NCBI GenBank assembly: GCA_902556265.1
Contig: CACDVM010000003.1
Span: 1 to 64,000 of the forward strand
Source of the DNA: an uncultured Pelagibacteraceae bacterium
Lineage (GTDB): Bacteria; Pseudomonadota; Alphaproteobacteria; Pelagibacterales; Pelagibacteraceae
DNA: 64,000 nt
Reading direction: 5' to 3'
Every line of letters begins with the position of its first letter. Position 1 is the stretch's first letter. A program made the translations under genes and the position numbers. The notes under the pieces are model-generated. The model made no database searches and was not told the origin of the DNA. It worked only from the letters and a program-made list of their open reading frames with translations. This document shows positions 19,128-29,735 of the stretch, piece by piece.

Positions 19128-20393
19128 ATGAAAGTTGGTTTAATAGGAAGTGGTGGAAGAGAACATTCTCTATGTTTAGCTTTGAAAAAATCAAAAAAAA
19201 TCAGTAAAATTTACTGTTTTCCTGGTAATGCTGGAACTAATTCAATTGCTGAGAATGTAGAAATAGACCTTAATAATTTTGAAAAAATTAAAAATTATAT
19301 TCTAGAAAATCAAATAGATATTATATTAGTTGGACCAGAAAAACCTCTTGTTGATGGTATTGTTGATTATTTAGAAAATTTTAACATTAAAGTTTTTGGC
19401 CCAAATAAAATATCTTCACAATTAGAAGGTTCGAAAATATTTACAAAAAATTTGTGTAAAAAATACAATATACCAACTGCAAACTTTGGGATATTTGAAA
19501 ATTCTAGAGAAGCAATATCCTTCTTTAAAAACTGTAGTCTTCCAATAGTTGTTAAAGCAGATGGTCTCGCTGCGGGTAAAGGTGTTTATATATGTGAAAA
19601 TAAAGAGGAATATTTACTTGCAGTAAAAGAGATTTTTGAGGGAAAATTTGGAAAAGCAAAAAATGTTTTAATTGAAGAATTTCTTAAAGGCGAAGAAATG
19701 AGTTTCTTTATTATTAGTGATGGTCAAACTTTTAAGAAATTCGGAACTGCCCAAGATCATAAAAGAGTTTTGGAAGGAGATCGAGGAAAAAATACCGGTG
19801 GGATGGGTGCTTATTCTCCATCTAGATTAGATAATGAAAATTTAAATAACAAAATTTTAGATAAAATTATTAATCCTACACTTAAGGGATTAAAAGATTT
19901 AAAAGTTAGTTTTAAAGGATTTTTGTATGCTGGTCTAATGATTGTTGAGGGAGATCCCTATTTAATTGAATATAATGTCAGAATGGGTGATCCAGAATGT
20001 CAAACAATTTTACCAAAACTTAGAACTGATTTTGCAGAAATTATTGAAGCGTGTGTTAATAAAAATTTAGAAAAAATTAATCTTAAATGGTATGAACATA
20101 AAACACTTTGTGTTGTTCTGTGCTCTAAGGGGTATCCTGATGAATATAAAAATAATATAAAGATCAAAAACCTAAAAAATATAGAATTAAATAATGATGA
20201 GTTTATTTTTCACGCTGGCACAATTGAATACAAAGATGAGATTTTTTCTAATGGAGGAAGAGTTTTAAACATAGTAATTAAATCTAAAGATTTTAAATCT
20301 TGTAGAGACCGAGCGATTAAATTGCTAAGTCAGATTGACTGGAAAGAGGGCTTTTTTAGAAAAGATATTGGTTTTAAAGTGATTGATAAATGA
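19128..20393 (+). CDS. purD: Phosphoribosylamine-glycine ligase (GARS)
   Basis: Second committed step of purine synthesis, joining glycine to phosphoribosylamine with ATP. The 421-residue ATP-grasp enzyme shows the N-terminal GSGGREHSL, VGPEKPLVDGIVD, the ATP-binding VVKADGLAAGKGV at about residue 143, and the signature GDPECQ near residue 289. The length matches the family. It overlaps rsmD by four bases in an ATGA arrangement. Confidence 0.97.
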   Translation: MKVGLIGSGGREHSLCLALKKSKKISKIYCFPGNAGTNSIAENVEIDLNNFEKIKNYILENQIDIILVGPEKPLVDGIVDYLENFNIKVFGPNKISSQLEGSKIFTKNLCKKYNIPTANFGIFENSREAISFFKNCSLPIVVKADGLAAGKGVYICENKEEYLLAVKEIFEGKFGKAKNVLIEEFLKGEEMSFFIISDGQTFKKFGTAQDHKRVLEGDRGKNTGGMGAYSPSRLDNENLNNKILDKIINPTLKGLKDLKVSFKGFLYAGLMIVEGDPYLIEYNVRMGDPECQTILPKLRTDFAEIIEACVNKNLEKINLKWYEHKTLCVVLCSKGYPDEYKNNIKIKNLKNIELNNDEFIFHAGTIEYKDEIFSNGGRVLNIVIKSKDFKSCRDRAIKLLSQIDWKEGFFRKDIGFKVIDK

Positions 20394-20950
20394 GAATTAT
20401 TAGTGGAGAATTAAAAGGAAAAAAAATTTTCTTACCCAAAGATAAAAATACAAGACCTTTGAGAGATTTGGTTAAAGAGTCACTTTTCAATCTTCTAAAA
20501 CATTCAAACAAAATTACTGTTAAAATTGAAGACTCAATTATTTTAGATCTATTCTCAGGATCTGGTTCATTTGGCATAGAGTGTATTTCTAGAAAAGCAA
20601 AAAAAGTTTTTTTTATTGAAAATTATTCTGAGGCATTAAAAATTTTAAATAAAAATATTTCTCATTTGGGTATTAATAATAAGTGTAATGTTTCTGAGAA
20701 AGACAGTTTTAAAATTTTTGATTATCAAGAATATTTTACTAATAAATTTGATATTATTTTTATTGATCCTCCATACAAAGAAAATAAAATTAATGATCTT
20801 ATTGACAAAATAAAAAATAAAAATTTATTAAATAAAGATGGAATAATGATTTTACACAGGCATAAAAATGATAACTTTGTAATTACTAATAACTTAAATG
20901 TTTTAGATGAACGTAAATATGGAATCTCAAAAATAATTATAGGTAACTAG
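20390..20950 (+). CDS. rsmD: 16S rRNA m2G966 methyltransferase
   Basis: Methylates G966 of 16S rRNA in the 30S subunit. The 186-residue class I methyltransferase has LDLFSGSGSFGIE (SAM binding, from L52) and the catalytic N6/N2-type motif DPPY at D126-Y129, and starts with the family pattern MRIISGELKGK. It is translationally coupled to purD. Its 3' end overlaps the convergent pgi by four bases. Confidence 0.95.
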   Translation: MRIISGELKGKKIFLPKDKNTRPLRDLVKESLFNLLKHSNKITVKIEDSIILDLFSGSGSFGIECISRKAKKVFFIENYSEALKILNKNISHLGINNKCNVSEKDSFKIFDYQEYFTNKFDIIFIDPPYKENKINDLIDKIKNKNLLNKDGIMILHRHKNDNFVITNNLNVLDERKYGISKIIIGN

Positions 20951-22098
20951 GATTTACTTAATATCTTTTTAGCGCTTTTTTTAATCAGCTCTACCGCCGG
21001 CTGGTTGTACGGATTTAGATTCATAACTTTTCCCAACAAAATTGTTTCAAGTATAAAAAAGGTAAATAATTCTCCTAAAGTTTCTTCATTTTTTTTTTTA
21101 ATTTCAAAACTTCTAAAAGGAATATTTTTATTGCTAAATACCTTCATTGTCGCCAAATATTGAGAATAATTGATATCATCTAATTTTTTTCCTCTTAAAT
21201 ATTTATGGGAATTTAATATCTCATTACTTTTAATTTTTTCAGAAAGATTGTCTCTTGCATAAAAAAAAGTAAAAAAATTGTTTTTTTTACCATCTAGATA
21301 CAGTTGCATTAAACTGTGATTATCTTTTGGCATATTTGATACTATGGGCAATAAACCTTTTCCTTTTTTTCCTAAACTTTCAGCAACTAATTGTTGATAC
21401 CAATAAAATAAATCCAAAGAGTCTGGATCATAATTCAAAATTATAGAATTTGACTTATTGTTAATAATAAATCTTAAGGTGTTTGACACGTTTAAAATCA
21501 AAGAATCAATAAATTTTTTATTTTTAATTAGATTATTGAACCTTCTAAATTTACTAACATCCAGACCCATTAATGCTGCGGGAAGCATTCCTACTTCTGA
21601 AAGAACTGAATATCTACCTCCAATATAATTATTGTGATAGATTATTTCAGCCTTAAGTTTTTTTGCTAAAGATGACAAATAGCTAATTTTATTTTCTGTA
21701 ATAAAAATACTTGATTTATTTTTATCCAATAAAATATTTGTATTAGCAATTGTCTCAAGTGTGTTGCCTGATTTTGAAATTATTAAATTTAAATTTTTCT
21801 TTTTTTTTTCAATTGTTTGAAAATTATCTTTAAAAATAAAATTTTTCTTTACTTTTTTTTTCAAAAAATTGTATATTGCTTTTGATCCTAATAATGATCC
21901 ACCCATCCCGATTACAGTCAAATTAGAAAAATTTTTGAAGCTTGATATTTTTTTTTTGCTAAAAGAGTCTTTATAATCTTTTTTTAAGGAGTCTAATATT
22001 TGGTTTTTTTCTTTTAGTAAGCTTTTGAGTTGAGTTACTACTTTTTGATTTTTTGAATAACTTCTAAAATTCTTAAAATTTATATTATTAGTTAGCAT
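20947..22098 (-). CDS. pgi: Glucose-6-phosphate isomerase, short form
   Basis: Interconverts glucose 6-phosphate and fructose 6-phosphate. At 383 residues it is well below the usual 440-550. The core is retained: VIGMGGSLLGSKA and LIISKSGNTLETIA in the sugar-phosphate domains, the catalytic glutamate in QLVAESLGKKGKG, histidine in DNHSLMQLYLDG and lysine in NQPAVELIKKSAKK. It is followed by the BamF-like/lspA/ileS group on the same strand. The identity is supported by the catalytic set; the length reduction appears in the N-terminal part and the C-terminal tail. Confidence 0.88.
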   Translation of the reverse strand: MLTNNINFKNFRSYSKNQKVVTQLKSLLKEKNQILDSLKKDYKDSFSKKKISSFKNFSNLTVIGMGGSLLGSKAIYNFLKKKVKKNFIFKDNFQTIEKKKKNLNLIISKSGNTLETIANTNILLDKNKSSIFITENKISYLSSLAKKLKAEIIYHNNYIGGRYSVLSEVGMLPAALMGLDVSKFRRFNNLIKNKKFIDSLILNVSNTLRFIINNKSNSIILNYDPDSLDLFYWYQQLVAESLGKKGKGLLPIVSNMPKDNHSLMQLYLDGKKNNFFTFFYARDNLSEKIKSNEILNSHKYLRGKKLDDINYSQYLATMKVFSNKNIPFRSFEIKKKNEETLGELFTFFILETILLGKVMNLNPYNQPAVELIKKSAKKILSKS

Positions 22099-22109
22099 TA
22101 ATTTTAAAT

Positions 22110-22418
22110 TTATTTAATTTTTTCTAAAACAGATTTTTCTAAAGATGTCGGCTCGCTACCTGATATTTTTTCTTCAGTTGATAAATCACTTTTGCTAAGG
22201 GTAATTAAAATATCATCATCATCCTTTTTAATATTTTTATTTGATACCTCTCCTGGTTTTGGGAGTTCTCCATAATCTGGGGGTAAAACCAGTGGACTTT
22301 TTTTTTCTACTAAAAATTCATCACCACTATTCTTTTTTTTTAGAGTAAAAGCATCTTTAGCTGATTGGCATGCGGATAAATATAAAGATATAAACAGTAA
22401 TAAAAAAAATATTTTCAT
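22110..22418 (-). CDS. Small lipoprotein, DUF3035/BamF-like
   Basis: A 102-residue protein with a lipoprotein signal peptide ending in LSAC, so C17 would be lipidated after cleavage. The segment DEFLVEKKSPLVLPPDYGELPKPGE is the hallmark of DUF3035, whose Caulobacter member BamF belongs to the outer membrane beta-barrel assembly complex. The rest is charged and probably disordered. It overlaps lspA, the lipoprotein signal peptidase gene, by four bases. The Bam role is inferred from the family. Confidence 0.75.
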   Translation of the reverse strand: MKIFFLLLFISLYLSACQSAKDAFTLKKKNSGDEFLVEKKSPLVLPPDYGELPKPGEVSNKNIKKDDDDILITLSKSDLSTEEKISGSEPTSLEKSVLEKIK

Positions 22419-22894
22419 GTTTTTTTTTTAATTTCTAAAATTATTAATAACATAACTCCTACTGAAATAAATATATCAGCTACATTAAATATAAACCAAT
22501 GAAAATTGTTAATATGTATGTCTATAAAATCTGGCACTGCAGAATAGTACAGCCTATCAAAAAGATTTCCTAAAGACCCACTCAATATCATCATAAATGC
22601 CAACTTTTCCAATTTTTTAGTTTTAAGAATCATCCAAAAAATGACTAAAGTTATTAAAAAAATTAAAATAGTCAGAATATTATAATAAGTTTTTTCATTG
22701 AAAGAAAGTAATCCAAAAGCAATCCCATCATTCCAAATTAAATTTATATTTAAAAATTTAGATGTGAACAAACTAGAAGATAAGTCTGCTTCACTTTTTA
22801 AAATAACGTAAAGTTTTGATATTCTATCTAATGAAAAAATAATTGTTATTGTAAAAAAATTAACTAGATAATTTTTTTTTTGATTATCTAACAT
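22415..22894 (-). CDS. lspA: Lipoprotein signal peptidase (signal peptidase II)
   Basis: Inner membrane aspartyl protease that removes signal peptides from diacylglyceryl-modified prolipoproteins. The 159-residue protein has four hydrophobic helices and the catalytic pair D113 in GNLFDRLY and D140 in FNVADIFIS. Its gene abuts ileS, the classic ileS-lspA order of proteobacteria, and overlaps the lipoprotein gene that follows. Substrates visible in this window include the lipoproteins at 22110, 43879 and 54204. Confidence 0.96.
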   Translation of the reverse strand: MLDNQKKNYLVNFFTITIIFSLDRISKLYVILKSEADLSSSLFTSKFLNINLIWNDGIAFGLLSFNEKTYYNILTILIFLITLVIFWMILKTKKLEKLAFMMILSGSLGNLFDRLYYSAVPDFIDIHINNFHWFIFNVADIFISVGVMLLIILEIKKKT

Positions 22895-25609
22895 TTAAGA
22901 ATGTCTCTCACAAGGATTGGTACTAATTTTCCAACAGACAGGACATTTTTTTCCTGACGCCTTTTGAGTTTTAACTTCTACATCATATTGATCATTAAAA
23001 TTTATTTCTATTTTAGAGGTTATACATAGCTCTGACAAATCTATATCCTCAATAATTTGTTTAAATTTGCTATTTAGTTTTATTTGCAGTTCTGCTTCAA
23101 GACTCGAGCCTATATCTTTACTTGCTCTTTTTTCCTCTATGCTAATATTACAAATATCTCTAATCTTAATTAATTCAGACCATTTTTCAGCAATCTTTAT
23201 ATTTTCAAATTTTTTAGGAAAATCTATAAATTTTTCTAAATGAATACTTTTATTCTTTTGGGATACCAATTGATAAATTTCTTCAGTTGTGAAAGAAAGT
23301 ATTGGAGCAAACCATTTTAATAAAGAATTTAAAAGTATGTTTAATACTATAATACAAGATTGTCTTTTAGTGGAGTCGACTGGATCACAATATAAAACAT
23401 CTTTTCTTATATCAAAATAAAATGCTGATAAATCTACTGTGCAGAAATTTAATAATTCTTTATAAAGGTTATGAAAATCATAATTTTTGAAATAATCATT
23501 AAATTTATTGTTTAAAGAAAATACTTTGTGAAGCATATATTGCTCAAGTTCAGGTAAATTTTCTATGTTCAATTTTTCAAAACTGTTATCCTCAAATTTA
23601 TCATTTAAATTACCTAACAAATATCTAAAAGTATTTCTTATTTTACGATAGGACTCTGAATGTTGATCTAGTATTGAATAATCTATTCTTAAATCTTCTG
23701 CATAATTAGAAGACGCTACCCAAATTCTTAAAATATCAGCACCATATTTTTTTAAAATATCCTCTGGTGCAATTACATTTCCCAAAGATTTTGACATTTT
23801 AAGTCCTTTGCCATCAACGACAAAACCATGAGACAATATTGACTCAAACGGAGCTTTGCCTCTTGTCCCACATGACTCTAGTAAAGAAGAATGAAACCAT
23901 CCTCTATGCTGATCTGATCCTTCTAAATACATTGAGGCTGGCCATTTAAGATCTTCTCTTTTTTCCAATACAAAAGAATGAGTAGATCCGCTATCAAACC
24001 ACACTTCTACAATATCACTAAGTTTATCAAAATCCTCTGCTTTGTATTTTTTTCCCAAAAACTTTTGAAAATCATCAGAAAACCAACAATCTGACCCCTC
24101 TTTTTCATAAATTTTTGCAATATTTTCGAATATTTCATCGTCAACTAAAATTTCTTTATTTTTTTTATTTACAAAAATGGGCAAAGGAACTCCCCAAACT
24201 CTTTGACGAGAGACACACCAATCAGGTCTAGTTTCTATCATTGATTTTAATCTTTCTTTTCCTTTGTTTGGATAAAAAGTTGTTTCATCAATTGCCTTCA
24301 AAGCTTTATTTCTAAGTTTATGACTATCCATAGAAATAAACCATTGCGGCGTTGCTCTGTGAACTAAAGGTGCTTTTGATCTCCATGAATGAGGATATGA
24401 ATGAACTAATTCACCATTTTTTAAAAGTTTTTTCTGCTCTTTTAATTTCTCTATTACAATTGGGTTCGCTTTAAAAATATGTATTCCTTCAAATAAAGCA
24501 ACATTCTTTGTATATTTGCCATCTCCATCAACTGTTTCTATCGCCTTAATGCCATTATTTAAACAAAGATTAAAATCATCCGGTCCATGACTTGGCGCAC
24601 AATGAACAATACCTGTGCCTTGTTCAATTGTAACAAAACGTGCCTCTAACATTGGCACATCAAAATCAAAACCTAAATCTATAAAAGGATGTTTGCAAAT
24701 AGTATTTTTAAAATCTTTACCTTTAAATCTTTTTAAGTGCTTATAATTTATTATGTTACAATCTTTAATTATTTCCTCCAATAAAGCCTCTGCTAAAACA
24801 ATTTTTTTATTCTTAAAATCACCATCATCATAAATTTCAATTAGTAGGTAATCTAAACTTTCATTGTAAGCTAAAGCTTTATTTGCAGGGATTGTCCAAG
24901 GAGTCGTTGTCCAAATAATTATACTGCTATCATTAAGTTCTTTTATATTTGAAGATTTAACAGGAAAAGATGCATAAATCGTATCAGATTTATGATCTTG
25001 ATATTCTACTTCGGCATCTGCTAAAGCTGTTTTTTCTACAGTAGACCATAAAACAGGTTTATAACCTCTATATAAGCTTCCTTCCTTTAAAAATTTACCC
25101 AGTTCTCTAACTATTTGGGCTTCAGCATCATAGCTCATTGTGGAATAATAATTTTCCCAATCGCCTACCACGCCCAGCCTTTTGAATTGATCTTTATGAA
25201 TTTGTATCCATTTTTCAGCGAAAGCTCTACATTCTTTTCTAAACTCTACTACTGGAACTTCATTTTTGTTTTTTTTATTTTTTTTGTATTGCTCTTCTAT
25301 TTTCCATTCAATTGGCAAACCATGACAATCCCATCCGGGAACATAAACAGAGTCTTTGCCATCCATTTGATGAAATTTTACAATTATATCTTTTAGAATT
25401 TTATTTAAAGCAGTACCCATATGAATATTGCCGTTCGCGTATGGAGGGCCATCATGAAGTATAAATTTTTCTGCACCTTTCCTCGAATTTCTTAATTCCT
25501 TATAAAGGTTTATTTTTTTCCATAATTCTAAAATTTCTGGCTCTCTGGTTGGCAAATTCGCTTTCATAGAAAAAGCTGTTTTTGGAAGATTTATATGCTC
25601 TTTGCTCAT
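22895..25609 (-). CDS. ileS: Isoleucyl-tRNA synthetase
   Basis: Class I aminoacyl-tRNA synthetase of 904 residues. The ATP motifs are PPYANGNIHMG (P55-G65, HIGH-like) and KMSKS near residue 602; the editing insertion with WTTTPWTIPAN is present. The C-terminal zinc site ends the protein abruptly with CPVCWK...NPCERHS, giving three cysteines and a final histidine instead of the usual four cysteines. It lies one base after ribF and directly before lspA. Confidence 0.97.
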   Translation of the reverse strand: MSKEHINLPKTAFSMKANLPTREPEILELWKKINLYKELRNSRKGAEKFILHDGPPYANGNIHMGTALNKILKDIIVKFHQMDGKDSVYVPGWDCHGLPIEWKIEEQYKKNKKNKNEVPVVEFRKECRAFAEKWIQIHKDQFKRLGVVGDWENYYSTMSYDAEAQIVRELGKFLKEGSLYRGYKPVLWSTVEKTALADAEVEYQDHKSDTIYASFPVKSSNIKELNDSSIIIWTTTPWTIPANKALAYNESLDYLLIEIYDDGDFKNKKIVLAEALLEEIIKDCNIINYKHLKRFKGKDFKNTICKHPFIDLGFDFDVPMLEARFVTIEQGTGIVHCAPSHGPDDFNLCLNNGIKAIETVDGDGKYTKNVALFEGIHIFKANPIVIEKLKEQKKLLKNGELVHSYPHSWRSKAPLVHRATPQWFISMDSHKLRNKALKAIDETTFYPNKGKERLKSMIETRPDWCVSRQRVWGVPLPIFVNKKNKEILVDDEIFENIAKIYEKEGSDCWFSDDFQKFLGKKYKAEDFDKLSDIVEVWFDSGSTHSFVLEKREDLKWPASMYLEGSDQHRGWFHSSLLESCGTRGKAPFESILSHGFVVDGKGLKMSKSLGNVIAPEDILKKYGADILRIWVASSNYAEDLRIDYSILDQHSESYRKIRNTFRYLLGNLNDKFEDNSFEKLNIENLPELEQYMLHKVFSLNNKFNDYFKNYDFHNLYKELLNFCTVDLSAFYFDIRKDVLYCDPVDSTKRQSCIIVLNILLNSLLKWFAPILSFTTEEIYQLVSQKNKSIHLEKFIDFPKKFENIKIAEKWSELIKIRDICNISIEEKRASKDIGSSLEAELQIKLNSKFKQIIEDIDLSELCITSKIEINFNDQYDVEVKTQKASGKKCPVCWKISTNPCERHS

Positions 25610-25610
25610 T

Positions 25611-26537
25611 TTATTTTTTTGCAGTTAATAAGTCAGTTTTAATTTGTTTTTTTAATTGGTCCACATTTTTAAATTTTTTTTCTTTTCTAATAAATTTTAA
25701 AAATTCAACTGATAAATCTTTACCATATAGATTTCTAGAGAAGTTAAATAAATGTACTTCTAATAATATTTTTTTTCCATTGAAAGTAGGTCGATATCCT
25801 AAATTGGCAATACCTTTAATAGTTTTAGAGTTATTTTGTATTTTAACTCTTACAGCATAAACTCCTGGGCATGCCAATACGTAATCTTTGATATCAATAT
25901 TTGCAGTTGGAAAACCAATTTTTTTTCCTAATTGTTTCCCCTTTTGAACTTTACCCTCAATAGTCCAATTTCTATTCAAAAGTTGATTTGCTTTATTTAA
26001 TTTCCCTTTTTGTAAATAATATCTAATTAAAGATGAAGAAATTATTTTATTTTTTTTAATTAATGGTTTTGGTTTAATAATTTTATAATTATTTTTTGTT
26101 TCAAATTTAATCAATTGTTTTACATTGCCTTCTCTTTTGTTGCCAAACCTAAAATTATTGCTAACAAAAATGAATTTTGCTTTTAATTTTTTTTTTAAGA
26201 TATTTTCAATAAAGTCAACAGATTTTGTTTTAGAAAATTTTTTATTGAATTTTTTTGTTATGATAAAATCAACTTTGAATTTATTTAATATATTTATTTT
26301 TTGTTCTTGACTTGATATTCTAAAATTTTTTATACTTGAATTGAAATACATTTTTGGTAATGGTTCAAAAGTTAAAACCCCAATCTTCAAAGAAAATTTT
26401 TTTTTGTATTTTTTAGCATGTTCTAATAATTTTTGATGGCCCAAATGAATTCCATCAAAATTTCCAATTAAAATTATTGAACTTTTATGCTGAGACTTAA
26501 TATCAAAACTATTATATAAATTAATTGATTTTACCAT
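25611..26537 (-). CDS. ribF: Bifunctional riboflavin kinase/FAD synthetase
   Basis: Makes FMN and then FAD from riboflavin. The 308-residue protein has the N-terminal adenylyltransferase domain with GNFDGIHLGHQKLL and a C-terminal flavokinase domain with GKKIGFPTANI and LGYRPTFNG. The order ribF-ileS-lspA is widespread in proteobacteria. Its start overlaps the preceding HAD phosphatase gene by seven bases. Confidence 0.95.
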   Translation of the reverse strand: MVKSINLYNSFDIKSQHKSSIILIGNFDGIHLGHQKLLEHAKKYKKKFSLKIGVLTFEPLPKMYFNSSIKNFRISSQEQKINILNKFKVDFIITKKFNKKFSKTKSVDFIENILKKKLKAKFIFVSNNFRFGNKREGNVKQLIKFETKNNYKIIKPKPLIKKNKIISSSLIRYYLQKGKLNKANQLLNRNWTIEGKVQKGKQLGKKIGFPTANIDIKDYVLACPGVYAVRVKIQNNSKTIKGIANLGYRPTFNGKKILLEVHLFNFSRNLYGKDLSVEFLKFIRKEKKFKNVDQLKKQIKTDLLTAKK

Positions 26538-27349
26538 TTTAGTTCCGATTGAATGTAATTACAAATTGTTTCATAGGACTTTGATATTTTTTCAATTCCT
26601 TTTTCATTGATCTCACTTTTATGAATTCCATTTGAAATAATTAATGAGTCAAAATTTAGAAGATTAGCTCCTTTAATATCTGTATTAAGATTGTCACCAA
26701 TTGTTAAAACTTTTTTATTTTTATTATCAATAGATTGATTGTAGACTTCTGGATAAGGCTTTCCAAAATATATTACTTCACCCCCCATTTTTTCAAAAAC
26801 CATTGCAATAGAACCTGCACATAATTCTCTTGTCCCTCCCCTGTCCACTATTAAATCAGGATTTGTACAAATCATCTTTTTTTTAAGATTTTTTTCAAAT
26901 AAATTTTTATAATAATTTAAGTCTTTATCATGGTCGTCAAATAGTCCTGTACATAATATATAATCACTATCGTCTAAATTTTTTGATTTCATTTTTTTAA
27001 AATCATTAAATAAATCAAAATCTCTTGGTGGGCCAACGTGGTAGAAAGTTTTGTCCGATAAATTTTTTTTTAAATAGTTTAAAGCTGCTTCACCAGATGT
27101 AAAAACATGATCTCTCATTTCTTTATCCATTCCTAATTTTTCCAAAAAAGATTTTACTGCACTGTTTGGTCTTGGCGCATTTGTAAGTAAAATATAGTCC
27201 TTATTTTTTTTTGCTATTTCTCTTAGGGTTTTAATTGCCTCTTCGTGCAGATAAATACCATTATGTACCACTCCCCATAAATCTATATAAAATAATTGAT
27301 AATCATCAACTACAGTTCTCAGACCTTCTTTGTCTAAATTTTTAGTCAT
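26531..27349 (-). CDS. HAD-superfamily class IIA hydrolase
   Basis: A cytoplasmic phosphatase-like protein, here started at ATG 27349 (272 residues); a TTG lies one codon upstream. The nucleophile motif is FYIDLWGVVHNG near residue 22, LLTNAPRP follows, and the C-terminal DxxxD-type motif GDNLNTDIKGAN lies near residue 217. The pattern fits the class IIA group found beside ribF in alphaproteobacteria. The substrate is unknown. It overlaps ribF by seven bases and is divergent from groES across a 125-base gap. Confidence 0.85.
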   Translation of the reverse strand: MTKNLDKEGLRTVVDDYQLFYIDLWGVVHNGIYLHEEAIKTLREIAKKNKDYILLTNAPRPNSAVKSFLEKLGMDKEMRDHVFTSGEAALNYLKKNLSDKTFYHVGPPRDFDLFNDFKKMKSKNLDDSDYILCTGLFDDHDKDLNYYKNLFEKNLKKKMICTNPDLIVDRGGTRELCAGSIAMVFEKMGGEVIYFGKPYPEVYNQSIDNKNKKVLTIGDNLNTDIKGANLLNFDSLIISNGIHKSEINEKGIEKISKSYETICNYIQSELKW

Positions 27350-27418
27350 CAAAATTATCTATAACCCATAAAAACCTTAAATTCCTACATTTTTTAACAA
27401 ACTTATTTTGAACTATAT

Positions 27419-27446
27419 CTTGAAATAGTAATGCCAATCTCTATAT
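27419..27446 (+). promoter_or_regulatory. Heat-shock (RpoH, sigma-32 type) promoter of groES-groEL
   Basis: CTTGAA at 27419-27424 is followed after 16 bases by CTATAT at 27441-27446. This matches the alphaproteobacterial RpoH pattern CTTGAA-N(16-17)-CYTATNT and precedes the groES ATG by about 27 bases. No CIRCE inverted repeat is visible. A ribosome binding site AAGGAG precedes the ATG at a normal distance. Confidence 0.65.
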
Positions 27447-27473
27447 GAAGTCCATATTATAAAGGAGAATTTT

Positions 27474-29452
<1,979 letters not shown>

Positions 29453-29478
29453 CCCCCCCTCTTTCAAATAAAATTTTT

Positions 29479-29510
29479 AAAGGCCATCTTTTGATGATGG
29501 CCTTTTTTTT
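29479..29510 (+). terminator. Rho-independent terminator after groEL
   Basis: A ten-pair perfect stem, AAAGGCCATC (29479-29488) with GATGGCCTTT (29496-29505), closes a seven-base loop and is followed by a T run reaching 29510 and beyond. It sits 26 bases after the groEL stop and ends the groESL transcript. It is one of very few classic terminators in this window. Confidence 0.93.
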
Positions 29511-29531
29511 TAATTTTAGTAAAATACTAAA

Positions 29532-29648
29532 ATGTCAAAAAGATATAGCGGCAAATCCTTCAAAGACTCAACTGCAAATAAAAAACCAAAATTAAGTTTA
29601 AAAGAAAAAAGAAAACTTAAGAGAGAAAAAGCAAAAAAAACAAACTAA
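29532..29648 (+). CDS. 38-residue basic peptide, unknown
   Basis: An open frame from ATG 29532 to TAA 29646-29648, placed between the groEL terminator and typA. The product begins MSKRYSGKSFKD and ends in a lysine- and arginine-rich stretch (LKEKRKLKREKAKKTN); about half of the residues are basic and no hydrophobic segment is present. The length and charge recall small ribosome- or nucleic-acid-associated proteins, but no family is recognised. No strong ribosome binding site is seen. It could be a chance frame in AT-rich DNA. Confidence 0.45.
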   Translation: MSKRYSGKSFKDSTANKKPKLSLKEKRKLKREKAKKTN

Positions 29649-29735
29649 AAACTACATTTTTCACTAAATTTTAATATTTATTTGGCTTTTTTAAAGTTTC
29701 CAAAAAAAAAATTTAATGTATAAGAGCCACAAATT

